Below the pieces are notes generated by a model. The model searched no databases. It was not told the origin of the DNA and saw only the letters and a list, made by a program, of their open reading frames with translations. Of a stretch of DNA of 40,187 bases, positions 1 through 7,482 are shown one piece after another. Both the position numbers and the translations under genes were made by a program. Positions within the stretch are counted from its first letter, which is position 1. The number at the start of each line of letters is the position of its first letter. Source of the stretch: Planctomycetota bacterium (GTDB lineage: Bacteria > Planctomycetota > UBA1135 > UBA2386); NCBI GenBank assembly GCA_025459175.1, contig JALORC010000064.1:1-40187 (forward strand), given 5' to 3'.

Positions 1-974
1 CCGCCACAAGCGCCGTTGGGGTCGAGAACTCCGGTCTGCGAGTAGACCAGAGCCCCGTACAGAGACGACGTCGCGGGAATGGGAAACGGTGCGACTCCGT
101 TGCCGGCGCCGTCGAGTGTCACGGTAGGCAGGATGCTGAAGGCTGGATCGATCAACAGCGTGCAGCCTCCCCCCAGCGCGATGTTGGCCGTGGCATCTGC
201 AACGCAGACGAGCGCCGAGCTGCCGGGCAGGCCGGAAGCGATCGTGAACGCGAAGCCGGCGCTGCCGAGGTTCGGAGCCACGTTCGTCGACGGCTGCGGC
301 GTCAAGCCGTTCGTGCCCGGACAACCGGTGCCCGAGACGGTCACCGTGCCCGGCTCGGTCGCGCAGTAGGTCACCGTGGCGGTCGCCAGCGTGTTCTGGC
401 CGAGTGCATACTGGCCGGTGATCGAACCGGAGCTGATGTAGACGCGCTGCAGGAAGCTGGCGGTGATCGGGATGCTGAAGGAGCCGGTGCCCGTGTACTG
501 CGCGAACGATGAAGCCGGCACGTTGATCGGGCCGATCTGGCAGCCGGACGGGTTGAGGCCGAAGCCGACCAACGGGAACTGCGTGGGGCTCGGCGCCGAC
601 GTCACTGCATTGGTGCTGCAGCACTGCTGGGCAACCCCGGGCGCGGAGAAGCAGAACGTAGTGTCGAGCTCGCTGATGATGCCCGCGAACTGGCCCCCGG
701 TGTGGTTGCCCGAGTAACTACCGCCGACGGACCAGGCGAGCTGGATGGTCACCTGGGTCAGCTGACCGGGGCCATTGTACTTCGGGATCGCGATCGCGCC
801 GGTGCGATTGGTGGTGGCACCGGGGCAATTGATCGTGCAGGTGAAGGTCGGCCACGACACACCGGTCGGGCCCCAGGTGCCGATCTGCTGCTGCTGGGTG
901 CACTGCGCGGCAAGCGACGAGGTCAGGGAAGCGAGCCCGCAGCTCGCCAGGAGAAGGAACGTGTGGAGGTTCAT
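1..974 (-). CDS. Secreted protein with GTGC-type C-terminal module, partial
   Basis: The frame runs from an ATG at 974 off the left edge, so the C-terminus is missing; 324 residues are visible. It begins with a signal peptide (hydrophobic core LLLASCGLASLTSS, likely cleavage after AAQ near residue 24). Residues 25-205 form a Cys- and Thr/Ser-rich beta-type domain with pairs such as CTINC and QCC, resembling choice-of-anchor domains of planctomycete exported proteins. From residue 213 a second module starts with SGTGCPG, continues with LGSAGFAF and ends beyond the edge. The same kind of module closes the kelch protein at 31531-33837. Known: modules of this sort recur at the ends of exported proteins in deep-branching Planctomycetota. 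Inferred: cell-surface or secreted location, possibly sorted by the C-terminal module. No enzymatic motif is seen. Confidence 0.8.
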   Translation of the reverse strand, partial: MNLHTFLLLASCGLASLTSSLAAQCTQQQQIGTWGPTGVSWPTFTCTINCPGATTNRTGAIAIPKYNGPGQLTQVTIQLAWSVGGSYSGNHTGGQFAGIISELDTTFCFSAPGVAQQCCSTNAVTSAPSPTQFPLVGFGLNPSGCQIGPINVPASSFAQYTGTGSFSIPITASFLQRVYISSGSITGQYALGQNTLATATVTYCATEPGTVTVSGTGCPGTNGLTPQPSTNVAPNLGSAGFAFTIASGLPGSSALVCVADATANIALGGGCTLLIDPAFSILPTVTLDGAGNGVAPFPIPATSSLYGALVYSQTGVLDPNGACG

Positions 975-1073
975 GGTGGAATCGGAGTGGCCTCGAAGGA
1001 AGTCGCTCCGGATGGCTCAAGCTCGGAGTCCCGGGAACCTGACCGAAAATCCGCGCGCCCGCGTCGGGGTGGT

Positions 1074-1727
1074 TCACCCGGGCGTCAGCAGCGCCGTGTC
1101 GACCCTTCCCAGTCGCGCCTCCAAGGTCATGCGAGCCCGTGAGTAACGCTTTTCGATCGTGGTGACCGGCAGGCCCAGTAGGGTCCCGATGTCGCGCGCG
1201 GACGTGCCCTCGATGCCGCGCAGTCGCACGATCTGGCGGTCGTCCGGCTCGAGCAAGGCCATCGCTTCGTCGAGCCGCACCCGCAGTTGCTGATCGCGCT
1301 CGGCCCGGCCCACCACCGAGGACGGGCTCGGAGCGGACGCTTGCCACTGCGAACCGGATGGCAACGACGCCAGCCGCCACAGGCGACCGGCCTCGGCGAA
1401 CACGAGCCGATTGGCGATCACCGTGATGTAGGCGAGCAACGCACCACTGCGACGACCCGCCTTGGGCCGCAACGGCCCGCGCCGCAGTCGCCGGAGCATG
1501 AGCACCCATGCCGTCTGCACGATGTCGTCCTCGCTGATCCGCCCGGTCATTCTCACTTGCGCGATCCGATGTCGAACCACGAACCGCAACCAAGGATCAA
1601 CCTGGCCGTGCACCGAGTCCGTGAGCCCCAGTCCCTCGAGTGCCGCGCGCTCGATCGCTTCGGACAGCGGCTGCGAAGCCGGCTGAGGAAATGACTCGCG
1701 TCGCCGTTCGACCCCGTCCGTGTCCAT
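1074..1727 (-). CDS. ECF RNA polymerase sigma factor
   Basis: This 217-residue protein is a two-domain ECF sigma factor that would direct RNA polymerase to a specific promoter set. Region 2 covers about residues 45-115, with the core-binding segment SEDDIVQTAWVLMLRRL (65-81). Region 4 covers about 150-207 and contains LEPDDRQIVRLRGIEG followed by a recognition helix around VTTIEKRYSRA. The ATG at 1727 was chosen because it is the first Met before region 2 and leaves 48 bases to the divergent kinase gene. Planctomycetes commonly place ECF sigma factors beside Ser/Thr kinases, which are thought to control them; the divergent kinase-FGE gene at 1776 fits that pattern. No anti-sigma gene is adjacent. 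The long N-terminal extension (about 44 residues before region 2) is variable and has no recognisable motif. Confidence 0.85.
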   Translation of the reverse strand: MDTDGVERRRESFPQPASQPLSEAIERAALEGLGLTDSVHGQVDPWLRFVVRHRIAQVRMTGRISEDDIVQTAWVLMLRRLRRGPLRPKAGRRSGALLAYITVIANRLVFAEAGRLWRLASLPSGSQWQASAPSPSSVVGRAERDQQLRVRLDEAMALLEPDDRQIVRLRGIEGTSARDIGTLLGLPVTTIEKRYSRARMTLEARLGRVDTALLTPG

Positions 1728-1775
1728 TCCGCCACTATAGTCGGTAACTCGCGCCAGCACGCGGAGCCGACCCTC

Positions 1776-4106
1776 ATGGCCAACGCCGCCTACTTCGACA
1801 TCCTGATGGAGATGATGGCCGACCCGGGCCCGGTCGCGGATCGACTCGAACGCATGCGGCTCCGTCATCCGGATTGCCGACCGCTCGTCGACCAGGCTCA
1901 TGCCGCGCTCGAGCGCGAGCATGAAGTGCTGGACGATGCGCAACTGCTCGCGGAGCTCGGCTACGTCGTGCAGGGCCCGCTGGGTCGCGGCGGCCAAGGC
2001 ACGGTCTACGAAGCCATCAAGACCCTGGCCGATGGCGCCGGTGCCCGCTGCACGGTGAAGCTCGGTGCCGCGCGATCGGAATCGATGCCCCCTTGGCTGC
2101 GTCGCGAGTTGGCCCTGACGCACGGCATTGCCGACCACCACGTGATCGCAGTCTTCGCTTGGGATCGACTGCGCGATGGCCGCTGGTTCGCCGCCCGGCC
2201 GTTCGTCGACGGGGTGTCGATGGCGTCGAGGATCAAGGCGGACCCGCCACCCGCGGTCGGCAGCCGCGAGTGGCGCCAGGACCTGCGCGCATTCGCGCGT
2301 CTGGCGACGACGCTGCAGGCGATCCATGACGCCGGCCGGCTGCACGGCGATCTGACGCCGGCCAACATCGTGTGCACGCCTGGCGGCGACTTCGTGCCGA
2401 TCGACTTCGGCATGGCGCGGCATGCCGACGGCGACGGCTGGGCCAGCGCACGGCTCGGCGGCACGCCCGGCTATCAGGCACCGGAGGGTGGCGGCGGCAA
2501 CGTCGACCGCCGTGCGGAGGTGTTTGCCCTCGGTGCGGTGATGCGTGACTACTTCACGAGGCGCACCGCGGCGCCGGCCACCGATCGTTCGCGATACACG
2601 CTCCGGCTGCGGGACCGAACCGATCGGGATCTGCGCGCCATCCTCGAGCGCTGTCTCGCGCCATCGCCGGACGCTCGCTACCAGAACTGCAAGGCGCTGC
2701 GCGAGGACCTGCAGGCCCTGCTCGACCATCGACCGACTGCCGCTCGGCCGCGCGGTCCGCTCGGTCGCACCTGGCTCGCCATGCAACGCAACCCATTGCG
2801 AGCCGCCGGCACCGGCATGCTGGCGGCAGCGAGCTTGTTGGCCTGGCAGGAAAGCCACGCCGCCGCAGTGAGCCGTCGCGATCGCCAGTCCATCCTCGAA
2901 CTGGCCGACAATCGGCTGGCGCAGCAACTGCTGGTCGAGCTACCGCAGCTCGTGCCACCCGAGCCGAACGAGCTGCCGAGGCTACGCGAGTGGCTGCAAC
3001 GAGTGCAGGCGGTGTCCGATCGCCTCCCCTCGCACCGCGCGATGCTGCGGGCGACGACCGGCCGCGGCAGCACACTTTCCAACGCCGAGGCGTGGGAGCA
3101 AGAATCCCGCCGCGAAGTGGTTGCCAACCTCGAACAACTGCAACAAGCGAGGCCCGAAATCGAAGCGCGCGTCGGGCTGGTCGTCGCCATGGAACAGCGC
3201 CTGCAAACCGATGCGACGGCTTGGGCGCAGGCCATCGCCGCGATTGCCGACCCGGCGCAGTGCCCCGCCTATGCCGGACTGAGGATCGCGCCGCAGTTCG
3301 GGATGGTGCCACTGCACGTCAACCCGCGCACGGGCTTGTACGAGTTCTGGCTGCCGGCGACCGGTACGCAGCCGCGCTGGGATGCATCGAAGGTCGACCA
3401 TGTTGCAGAGGAAGGCGACGGCATCGTCATGGTGCTGGTGCCGGGTGGGGAGTTCTGGATCGGTGCCCAGAACCGCGATCCGCAGGCTCCCGGCTTCGTC
3501 GCTGCGGCCCTCGATCATGACGAAGGGCCGCCGGCGCTGCGCCGCGTGCGGCCGTTCTTCATCGGCAAATGGGAGGTCACGAAGGACCAGTGGCGCCGCT
3601 GGACCGGCGGCGATCCGTCGACGATCCCGCCCGGATCGACCAGTGAACTGGGGCCGGTCACACTGATGCACCCGGTCGAGACGGTGTCGCTCGATGCGGC
3701 GCAGGCGGGACTTCGGCGAGTGGGTCTCACGGTGCCGAGCGAGGCGCAGTGGGAGTTCGTCGCCCGGCAGGATCGCAACGGGGCCGCGTTCGCCAGCAGC
3801 AATCTGTCGGCGGACGGTCAGCAGAAGGGCTGCCATCGTCGCGTCGGCCAGGGGCAGGCCAATGACCTCGGCCTGCATGATCTGCTGGGCAACGTCTACG
3901 AGTGGTGCAGCGACAAGCACGATCATCATCGACGCGAGCCGCAGGGTGACGAACCGGTCGTGAACGAGGCCGCTACCAACTTCGTCGCGCGCGGTCTGTC
4001 GTTCAAACACGCGCAGTCGGTTGCGCGGGCGAGTCGCCGCTACCCCCGCAATGCTGCGTCTGCGAATGACGACGTCGGGGTGCGGCCCGTTCGGGCTCTG
4101 CGATAG
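1776..4106 (+). CDS. Membrane Ser/Thr protein kinase fused to FGE-sulfatase domain
   Basis: A 776-residue multidomain signalling protein. The kinase domain spans about 63-317: Gly-rich loop LGRGGQGTVYEA (69-80), probable ATP-anchoring Lys in CTVKLG (95), catalytic loop HGDLTPANI (190-198), DFG 210-212 and APE 235-237. The catalytic Asp is kept, but HRD reads HGD and the usual Lys two residues later is Thr, so it is a non-RD kinase. A single membrane helix lies near 341-357 (RNPLRAAGTGMLAAASLLAW), followed by a helical, Gln/Leu-rich linker. Residues 547-776 form an FGE-sulfatase (SUMF1-like) domain with MVLVPGGEFWIG, PSEAQWEFVAR, DLLGNVYEWCSD and a C-terminal VGVRPVRAL. In kinases this domain probably senses ligands outside the membrane rather than making formylglycine. 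It is transcribed divergently from the ECF sigma gene, the presumed downstream partner. Confidence 0.9.
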   Translation: MANAAYFDILMEMMADPGPVADRLERMRLRHPDCRPLVDQAHAALEREHEVLDDAQLLAELGYVVQGPLGRGGQGTVYEAIKTLADGAGARCTVKLGAARSESMPPWLRRELALTHGIADHHVIAVFAWDRLRDGRWFAARPFVDGVSMASRIKADPPPAVGSREWRQDLRAFARLATTLQAIHDAGRLHGDLTPANIVCTPGGDFVPIDFGMARHADGDGWASARLGGTPGYQAPEGGGGNVDRRAEVFALGAVMRDYFTRRTAAPATDRSRYTLRLRDRTDRDLRAILERCLAPSPDARYQNCKALREDLQALLDHRPTAARPRGPLGRTWLAMQRNPLRAAGTGMLAAASLLAWQESHAAAVSRRDRQSILELADNRLAQQLLVELPQLVPPEPNELPRLREWLQRVQAVSDRLPSHRAMLRATTGRGSTLSNAEAWEQESRREVVANLEQLQQARPEIEARVGLVVAMEQRLQTDATAWAQAIAAIADPAQCPAYAGLRIAPQFGMVPLHVNPRTGLYEFWLPATGTQPRWDASKVDHVAEEGDGIVMVLVPGGEFWIGAQNRDPQAPGFVAAALDHDEGPPALRRVRPFFIGKWEVTKDQWRRWTGGDPSTIPPGSTSELGPVTLMHPVETVSLDAAQAGLRRVGLTVPSEAQWEFVARQDRNGAAFASSNLSADGQQKGCHRRVGQGQANDLGLHDLLGNVYEWCSDKHDHHRREPQGDEPVVNEAATNFVARGLSFKHAQSVARASRRYPRNAASANDDVGVRPVRALR

Positions 4107-4148
4107 TGGCTGCTGCGGACGCGGCGCGACGGCGCTACCGTGCGCGCC

Positions 4149-4220
4149 ATGGCGCAACGGCTGCCCGAACTGAAGGACTGGAAGGTCTTCCAACAGCTCT
4201 GCAAGGCGCTGTGGTCGGCG
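4149..4220 (+). pseudogene. N-terminal remnant of a W-F-LC domain protein, forward copy
   Basis: From an ATG at 4149 the frame reads MAQRLPELKDWKVFQQLCKA and then LWSA. This matches the start of proteins that open with the pattern LP-x-x-x-x-W-x-x-F-x-x-LC-x-x-LW and normally continue with an EW-x-D-x-N-x-Q segment and a GRxGQxQxGVD nuclease-like motif. Here homology stops after about 24 codons, exactly where the opposite strand carries the same domain start reading towards it. The frame stays open to 4478 but the residues after 4220 are the antisense of the reverse copy. Read as a truncated relic. The gene starts 43 bases after the kinase-FGE stop. Confidence 0.5.
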
Positions 4221-4228
4221 AAGGATCG

Positions 4229-4336
4229 GCGCTGCGCATTGCGGTCCTTCCACTCGGCGGCGAACAGGTCGCGGCACAGGATCTCGAAATCCTGCCAGTT
4301 GGCAGGGGCAGGCAATTGGATCGGGCGTGGCGGCAT
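4229..4336 (-). pseudogene. N-terminal remnant of a W-F-LC domain protein, reverse copy
   Basis: On the minus strand an ATG at 4336 opens MPPRPIQLPAPANWQDFEIL, followed by CRDLFAAEWKDRNAQR. This is a convincing start of the restriction-endonuclease-like N-terminal domain found on several multidomain (often NTPase-linked) proteins, where NAQR should be followed by a Gly-Arg-x-Gly-Gln stretch. Instead the frame runs into the antisense of the forward remnant at 4149-4220, and no catalytic motif follows. The two remnants are convergent and of different sequence, so they look like two paralogues or one duplicated gene that recombined and lost everything downstream. The family assignment is from recalled motif pattern only. 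Confidence 0.5.
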
Positions 4337-4492
4337 CTTCGTGCTCCGCGGCAACTGTGCCGGAGCCGATGCCTCCGTGCCACCGGCACGCCACCGAACC
4401 CACCACCCCCCCAGCAGAGCGGCTTCCGTTGCGATGATCCTCGGCGACGACCTCACCTCGCCGCAGTCCTTGGCGTAGGCTCCCGCCCAACC

Positions 4493-4672
4493 ATGACCGA
4501 ACACTTCGAACGTCATCGCCAGCCGTGGACGCCGACCGAGATCGCGAAGCTCCACCAGATGGCGACCAAGGGCATGAGCCTGAAGGCCATCTGCACCAAC
4601 CTCAAGCGCAGCGAGGAGTCGGTGAAGATCCGCGCCAAGCTCGACAAGCTGCTGATCGCAAAGAAGCGCTGA
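4493..4672 (+). CDS. Small SANT/Myb-like helical protein, 59 aa
   Basis: A 59-residue, strongly basic protein opening at the ATG at 4493. Residues 11-50 read PWTPTEIAKLHQMATKGMSL followed by KAICTNLKRSEESVKIRAKL. This is the W-T-x-x-E-x-x-x-L...G-x-S-x-x-x-I...L-x-R-x-x-x-S-V layout of small SANT/Myb-like or helix-turn-helix proteins that scan for a repeated W and a recognition helix after an R-S/T-E-x-S-V turn. It therefore probably binds DNA, but the family is not named with certainty. It lies just after the decayed region 4149-4336 and 68 bases before the next gene on the same strand. Its codon use looks ordinary for the window. Confidence 0.7.
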   Translation: MTEHFERHRQPWTPTEIAKLHQMATKGMSLKAICTNLKRSEESVKIRAKLDKLLIAKKR

Positions 4673-4740
4673 TTGCCTTGACCCGCTGCTTACGCAGGGC
4701 GCGGTGACCGCTGCGATCCCGCTGACTACTCCTGCGAACG

Positions 4741-5124
4741 ATGACTGCTGCCCCCCGCCGCATCCTGCCGACCGTGCTGAAGGTCACGGCCGTGCTCTCC
4801 GCGATCGCGATCGCGACCTTCCTGATCGTGCGCGCGCAGCGAGGTCGGCCAGCAGCCCCGGACCCCTCGCCTGACTTCGTCCTCCCTGAGGGCGTCCCAC
4901 TGCTCATCAACCCTCTGACTGACCCGGCGCGGAACCTGGAGCTCCCCGCAATCTTGAACACCTCGAAGTCGCTGGTCATCGAGCCATCGGACGACGCAGC
5001 CGACAAGCCGTCACCCACCAACGGGTTCGACGACTTTGGTCTCTTCAGCTCGAAGTCCGCCCGACTGCCGTCGCAGCCCCTACCGCAGCCCCAACCCGAG
5101 CCACAGCAGCCGAAGAAGCAATGA
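4741..5124 (+). CDS. Hypothetical membrane-anchored protein, 127 aa
   Basis: A 127-residue protein not recognised as a known family. An N-terminal membrane helix lies at about 11-32 (TVLKVTAVLSAIAIATFLIV), preceded by a short Arg-containing tail and followed by RAQRGR, so the N-terminus is probably inside if not cleaved. The remainder is Pro- and Asp-rich, with DFVLPEGVPLLINPLTD and a C-terminal PQPQPEPQQPKKQ tail typical of an unfolded spacer. Its stop overlaps the ATG of the downstream hydroxylase by four bases (ATGA), so the two are translationally coupled and probably act in the same process. No function can be given from the sequence. Confidence 0.65.
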   Translation: MTAAPRRILPTVLKVTAVLSAIAIATFLIVRAQRGRPAAPDPSPDFVLPEGVPLLINPLTDPARNLELPAILNTSKSLVIEPSDDAADKPSPTNGFDDFGLFSSKSARLPSQPLPQPQPEPQQPKKQ

Positions 5125-5906
5125 TCCCGACCGCGAGCGAACTGCTGCACACAGCATGGTCGTTCGCGATCCTGCTCGCGGCGTTCCTGCCGCTCGAACT
5201 GCTGTTCGCAGCGCGTCGACAACCCGTACTGCGCCCCGCGTTCCTCACCGACGCGCTCTACTTCGCCGGCCAGTACCTGCTCTGGAACGCACCCGTCGTC
5301 GCGTTCCTGCTGTGGCTGCACACCCGGCTCGCCACCCTGCCGATCGACGGCCTGCGCCAGACGTTCGCCAGCTGGCCGTGGGCCGTGCAGTTCCTGATCG
5401 CGATCGCACTGTCGGACTTCTGCACCTACTGGGGCCATCGCTGGCAGCACCACAGCCCGTTCCTGTGGCGCTTCCACCGCGTGCACCACACCGCCGAACA
5501 CCTCGACTGGCTCGCCGCGCACCGCGAACATCCGCTCGACAACCTGTGGACCCGCACGGTCGAGAACCTGCCGCTGCTGGTGCTCGGCTTCCCGCTGGCG
5601 ACGATCGCCGGCTTCGCGGTGTTCCGCGGCTTGTGGGCCGTGTTCATCCACAGCAACTGCACGCTGTCGCCGGGCCCCCTGCGCGTGCTGCTCGGCGCGC
5701 CGCGGCTGCACCACTGGCACCACGCGATCGAGGGCGGCGGCCGCGTGAACTTCGCCAACCTGAGCCCGCTGATGGACGTGATGTTCGGCACCTGGCACGA
5801 CCCGGGCCGCATGCCGGACCGCATCGGCCTCACCGAGCCGTACGCGCGCAGCTACCTGGGGGCGCTGGTCGAGCCCCTGCTGCCGAAGCGGCCACGGCGC
5901 GGCTGA
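5121..5906 (+). CDS. Sterol desaturase / fatty acid hydroxylase superfamily protein
   Basis: A 261-residue integral membrane di-iron oxygenase. The three histidine boxes of the superfamily are clear: HRWQH at about 105-109, HRVHH at about 118-122, and HHWHH at about 195-199. An additional conserved-looking region, LAAHREHP, lies between boxes two and three. Several hydrophobic segments surround the boxes: one near the N-terminus (SFAILLAAFLPLELLFA), one around residues 50-70 and one around 150-175. Members hydroxylate or desaturate lipid substrates (sterols, fatty acids, hopanoid or carotenoid-type lipids) at the inner membrane using O2; the substrate here cannot be told. It is coupled by an ATGA overlap to the small membrane-anchored gene upstream. 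Confidence 0.9.
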   Translation: MIPTASELLHTAWSFAILLAAFLPLELLFAARRQPVLRPAFLTDALYFAGQYLLWNAPVVAFLLWLHTRLATLPIDGLRQTFASWPWAVQFLIAIALSDFCTYWGHRWQHHSPFLWRFHRVHHTAEHLDWLAAHREHPLDNLWTRTVENLPLLVLGFPLATIAGFAVFRGLWAVFIHSNCTLSPGPLRVLLGAPRLHHWHHAIEGGGRVNFANLSPLMDVMFGTWHDPGRMPDRIGLTEPYARSYLGALVEPLLPKRPRRG

Positions 5907-6013
5907 ACCGGCGGTGCGGAGCACCCGCCCCGCAGATTTCTCGACCGTTCGCGTGCGTTCGGCGGCGAACCGTCCTTCCCGGGATCCAGCGCCATCCGGC
6001 ACCCGATCCCACC

Positions 6014-7450
6014 ATGAACACCCTCGCCATCCGCCTGCTCACCACTGCCGCGCTCGCCACCGTCGCCAGCGCCCAGAATCCCGACTTCCTGGCCACCTTC
6101 TCGCAGCCCGAGCGCACCCTGTCCGGCAGCGGCGGCACCGTGCTGCAGGGCCTGTTCCCGAACGAGATCGTGCAGGTCAGCTGGTCCACCAGCACGTGCA
6201 CGACCTTCTCGGCCGAGAAGTGGAGCCCGCGCACCGCGTTCCACACCATGGCCGGCGACGAGAACGGCGACGGCACCTACTGGAACCCGACCATCTTCGG
6301 CGCGATCGACGCACTGCTGACCGGCCCGGCCGTCACCACCGCTGCGGGCCCGGCCAACCAGCGCACCGTGTTCTTCTCGCCGTCGGTGCCGATGGGCATC
6401 AACGTCAGCGCTGCCCCGCTGCGCCCGGGTGACGTCGGCCGCATCATTCGCAACGGCGCCGGCGACGGCCAGGTCCAGCACTTCATCCGCCAGGAACAGA
6501 TCAACCTGGCGCTCGGCCTGCCGCTGGCCACCCCGATCGACGTCGACGCGATCGCGTTCCAGCAGAACTACGGCGTGTTCTTCTCGCTCGACGCCGACAT
6601 CTTCACGCCGCTGTGCGGTGGCACGCTGGTCCGCGACGGGGACATCCTTTGCATCCCGGGCGGCGCGCTGGCTTACACGCCCGACCTGCGCATCGCCGGC
6701 ACCGCGGGGCTGAGCGCCGTGGTCGTCTACACCGAGGCCCAGGTCGACGCGATGGTCGTCAATGCCGGCATCGCCAACCGCCTGGGCGTCTGCATCAACA
6801 GTGCGATCGACACCGAAGCGCTCGAGATCGATCTGTTCGGCCCGGTGGTCGGGGCCCCGACCTGCACCGGCATCGCGATCCCCGTCCCGACGCTGATCTT
6901 CTCGACCGAGACGATGACCGGCGCCAGCCTGCTGACCACGATCGGCGGCGGCAACATCCTGCCGCGTCCGTGCGGCCCGGTCGGCTCGCCGTGCGGCACC
7001 GGCCCGACCTTCGGCCCGCAGATCGGCCTGCGCCCGCCGGCCGCGGCCTTCGGCGTGCAGAGCTACGTCAACGCGATCGCGACCGCGCGCGTCTGCCACC
7101 ACGTGCTCGAGGCCCAGCAACCGGTGCTGAACGTGTTCCCGCTCGGCGCTCCGGCCGGCGCCACGCAGATCGACTACGGCTCGCAGTTCGGCTTCAACAT
7201 GGCGCTGATCGAGATCGTGCCGCCGGTCGTGCCCGCCTCGTTCCCGGCCTTCCCGTTCTCGCAGCTGTGCTTCCCCGACCTGTATGCGCCTAGCGTGTTC
7301 GTGCACGCCTTCCCGCTGTTCGGCACCTGGGGCAGCTTCCCGATGGTCGCGATCCCCCCGGGCTTCGCGGGCAAGGTGCTGTTCCAGAGCGTCGGGTTCG
7401 GGCCCGGCACCTTCGAACTGAGCACCCCGGTCGTCATCGACGTGCAGTGA
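6014..7450 (+). CDS. Secreted protein of unknown family, 478 aa
   Basis: The ATG at 6014 was chosen because it opens a clean signal peptide (MNTLAIRLLTTAALATVASA, cleavage before QNP); the frame is open further upstream but that part is a shadow of the hydroxylase gene. The mature protein is acidic, poor in Lys, and rich in Ala, Gly, Pro and Thr. It contains an EF-hand-like DENGDGTYW stretch, several GGTxxxxGD turns and scattered Cys (for example CGGTLVRDGDILCIPGG and CGPVGSPCGTGP), suggesting a beta-rich extracellular fold. Unlike the other exported proteins in the window it does not end in the GTGC module. No catalytic motif is recognised. It is followed 32 bases later by the PSD1 gene, which may share the transcript. 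Confidence 0.75.
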   Translation: MNTLAIRLLTTAALATVASAQNPDFLATFSQPERTLSGSGGTVLQGLFPNEIVQVSWSTSTCTTFSAEKWSPRTAFHTMAGDENGDGTYWNPTIFGAIDALLTGPAVTTAAGPANQRTVFFSPSVPMGINVSAAPLRPGDVGRIIRNGAGDGQVQHFIRQEQINLALGLPLATPIDVDAIAFQQNYGVFFSLDADIFTPLCGGTLVRDGDILCIPGGALAYTPDLRIAGTAGLSAVVVYTEAQVDAMVVNAGIANRLGVCINSAIDTEALEIDLFGPVVGAPTCTGIAIPVPTLIFSTETMTGASLLTTIGGGNILPRPCGPVGSPCGTGPTFGPQIGLRPPAAAFGVQSYVNAIATARVCHHVLEAQQPVLNVFPLGAPAGATQIDYGSQFGFNMALIEIVPPVVPASFPAFPFSQLCFPDLYAPSVFVHAFPLFGTWGSFPMVAIPPGFAGKVLFQSVGFGPGTFELSTPVVIDVQ

Positions 7451-7482
7451 CCGGCGCGGTGGATGCGAGCATGGGATAGAAC

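Noticed and set aside
1074..2927. Very long minus-strand frame of 617 codons over the kinase gene
   Set aside because: Only its last 217 codons form the ECF sigma factor; the rest is antisense of the kinase gene and rich in Arg and His, as expected of a GC-rich shadow frame.
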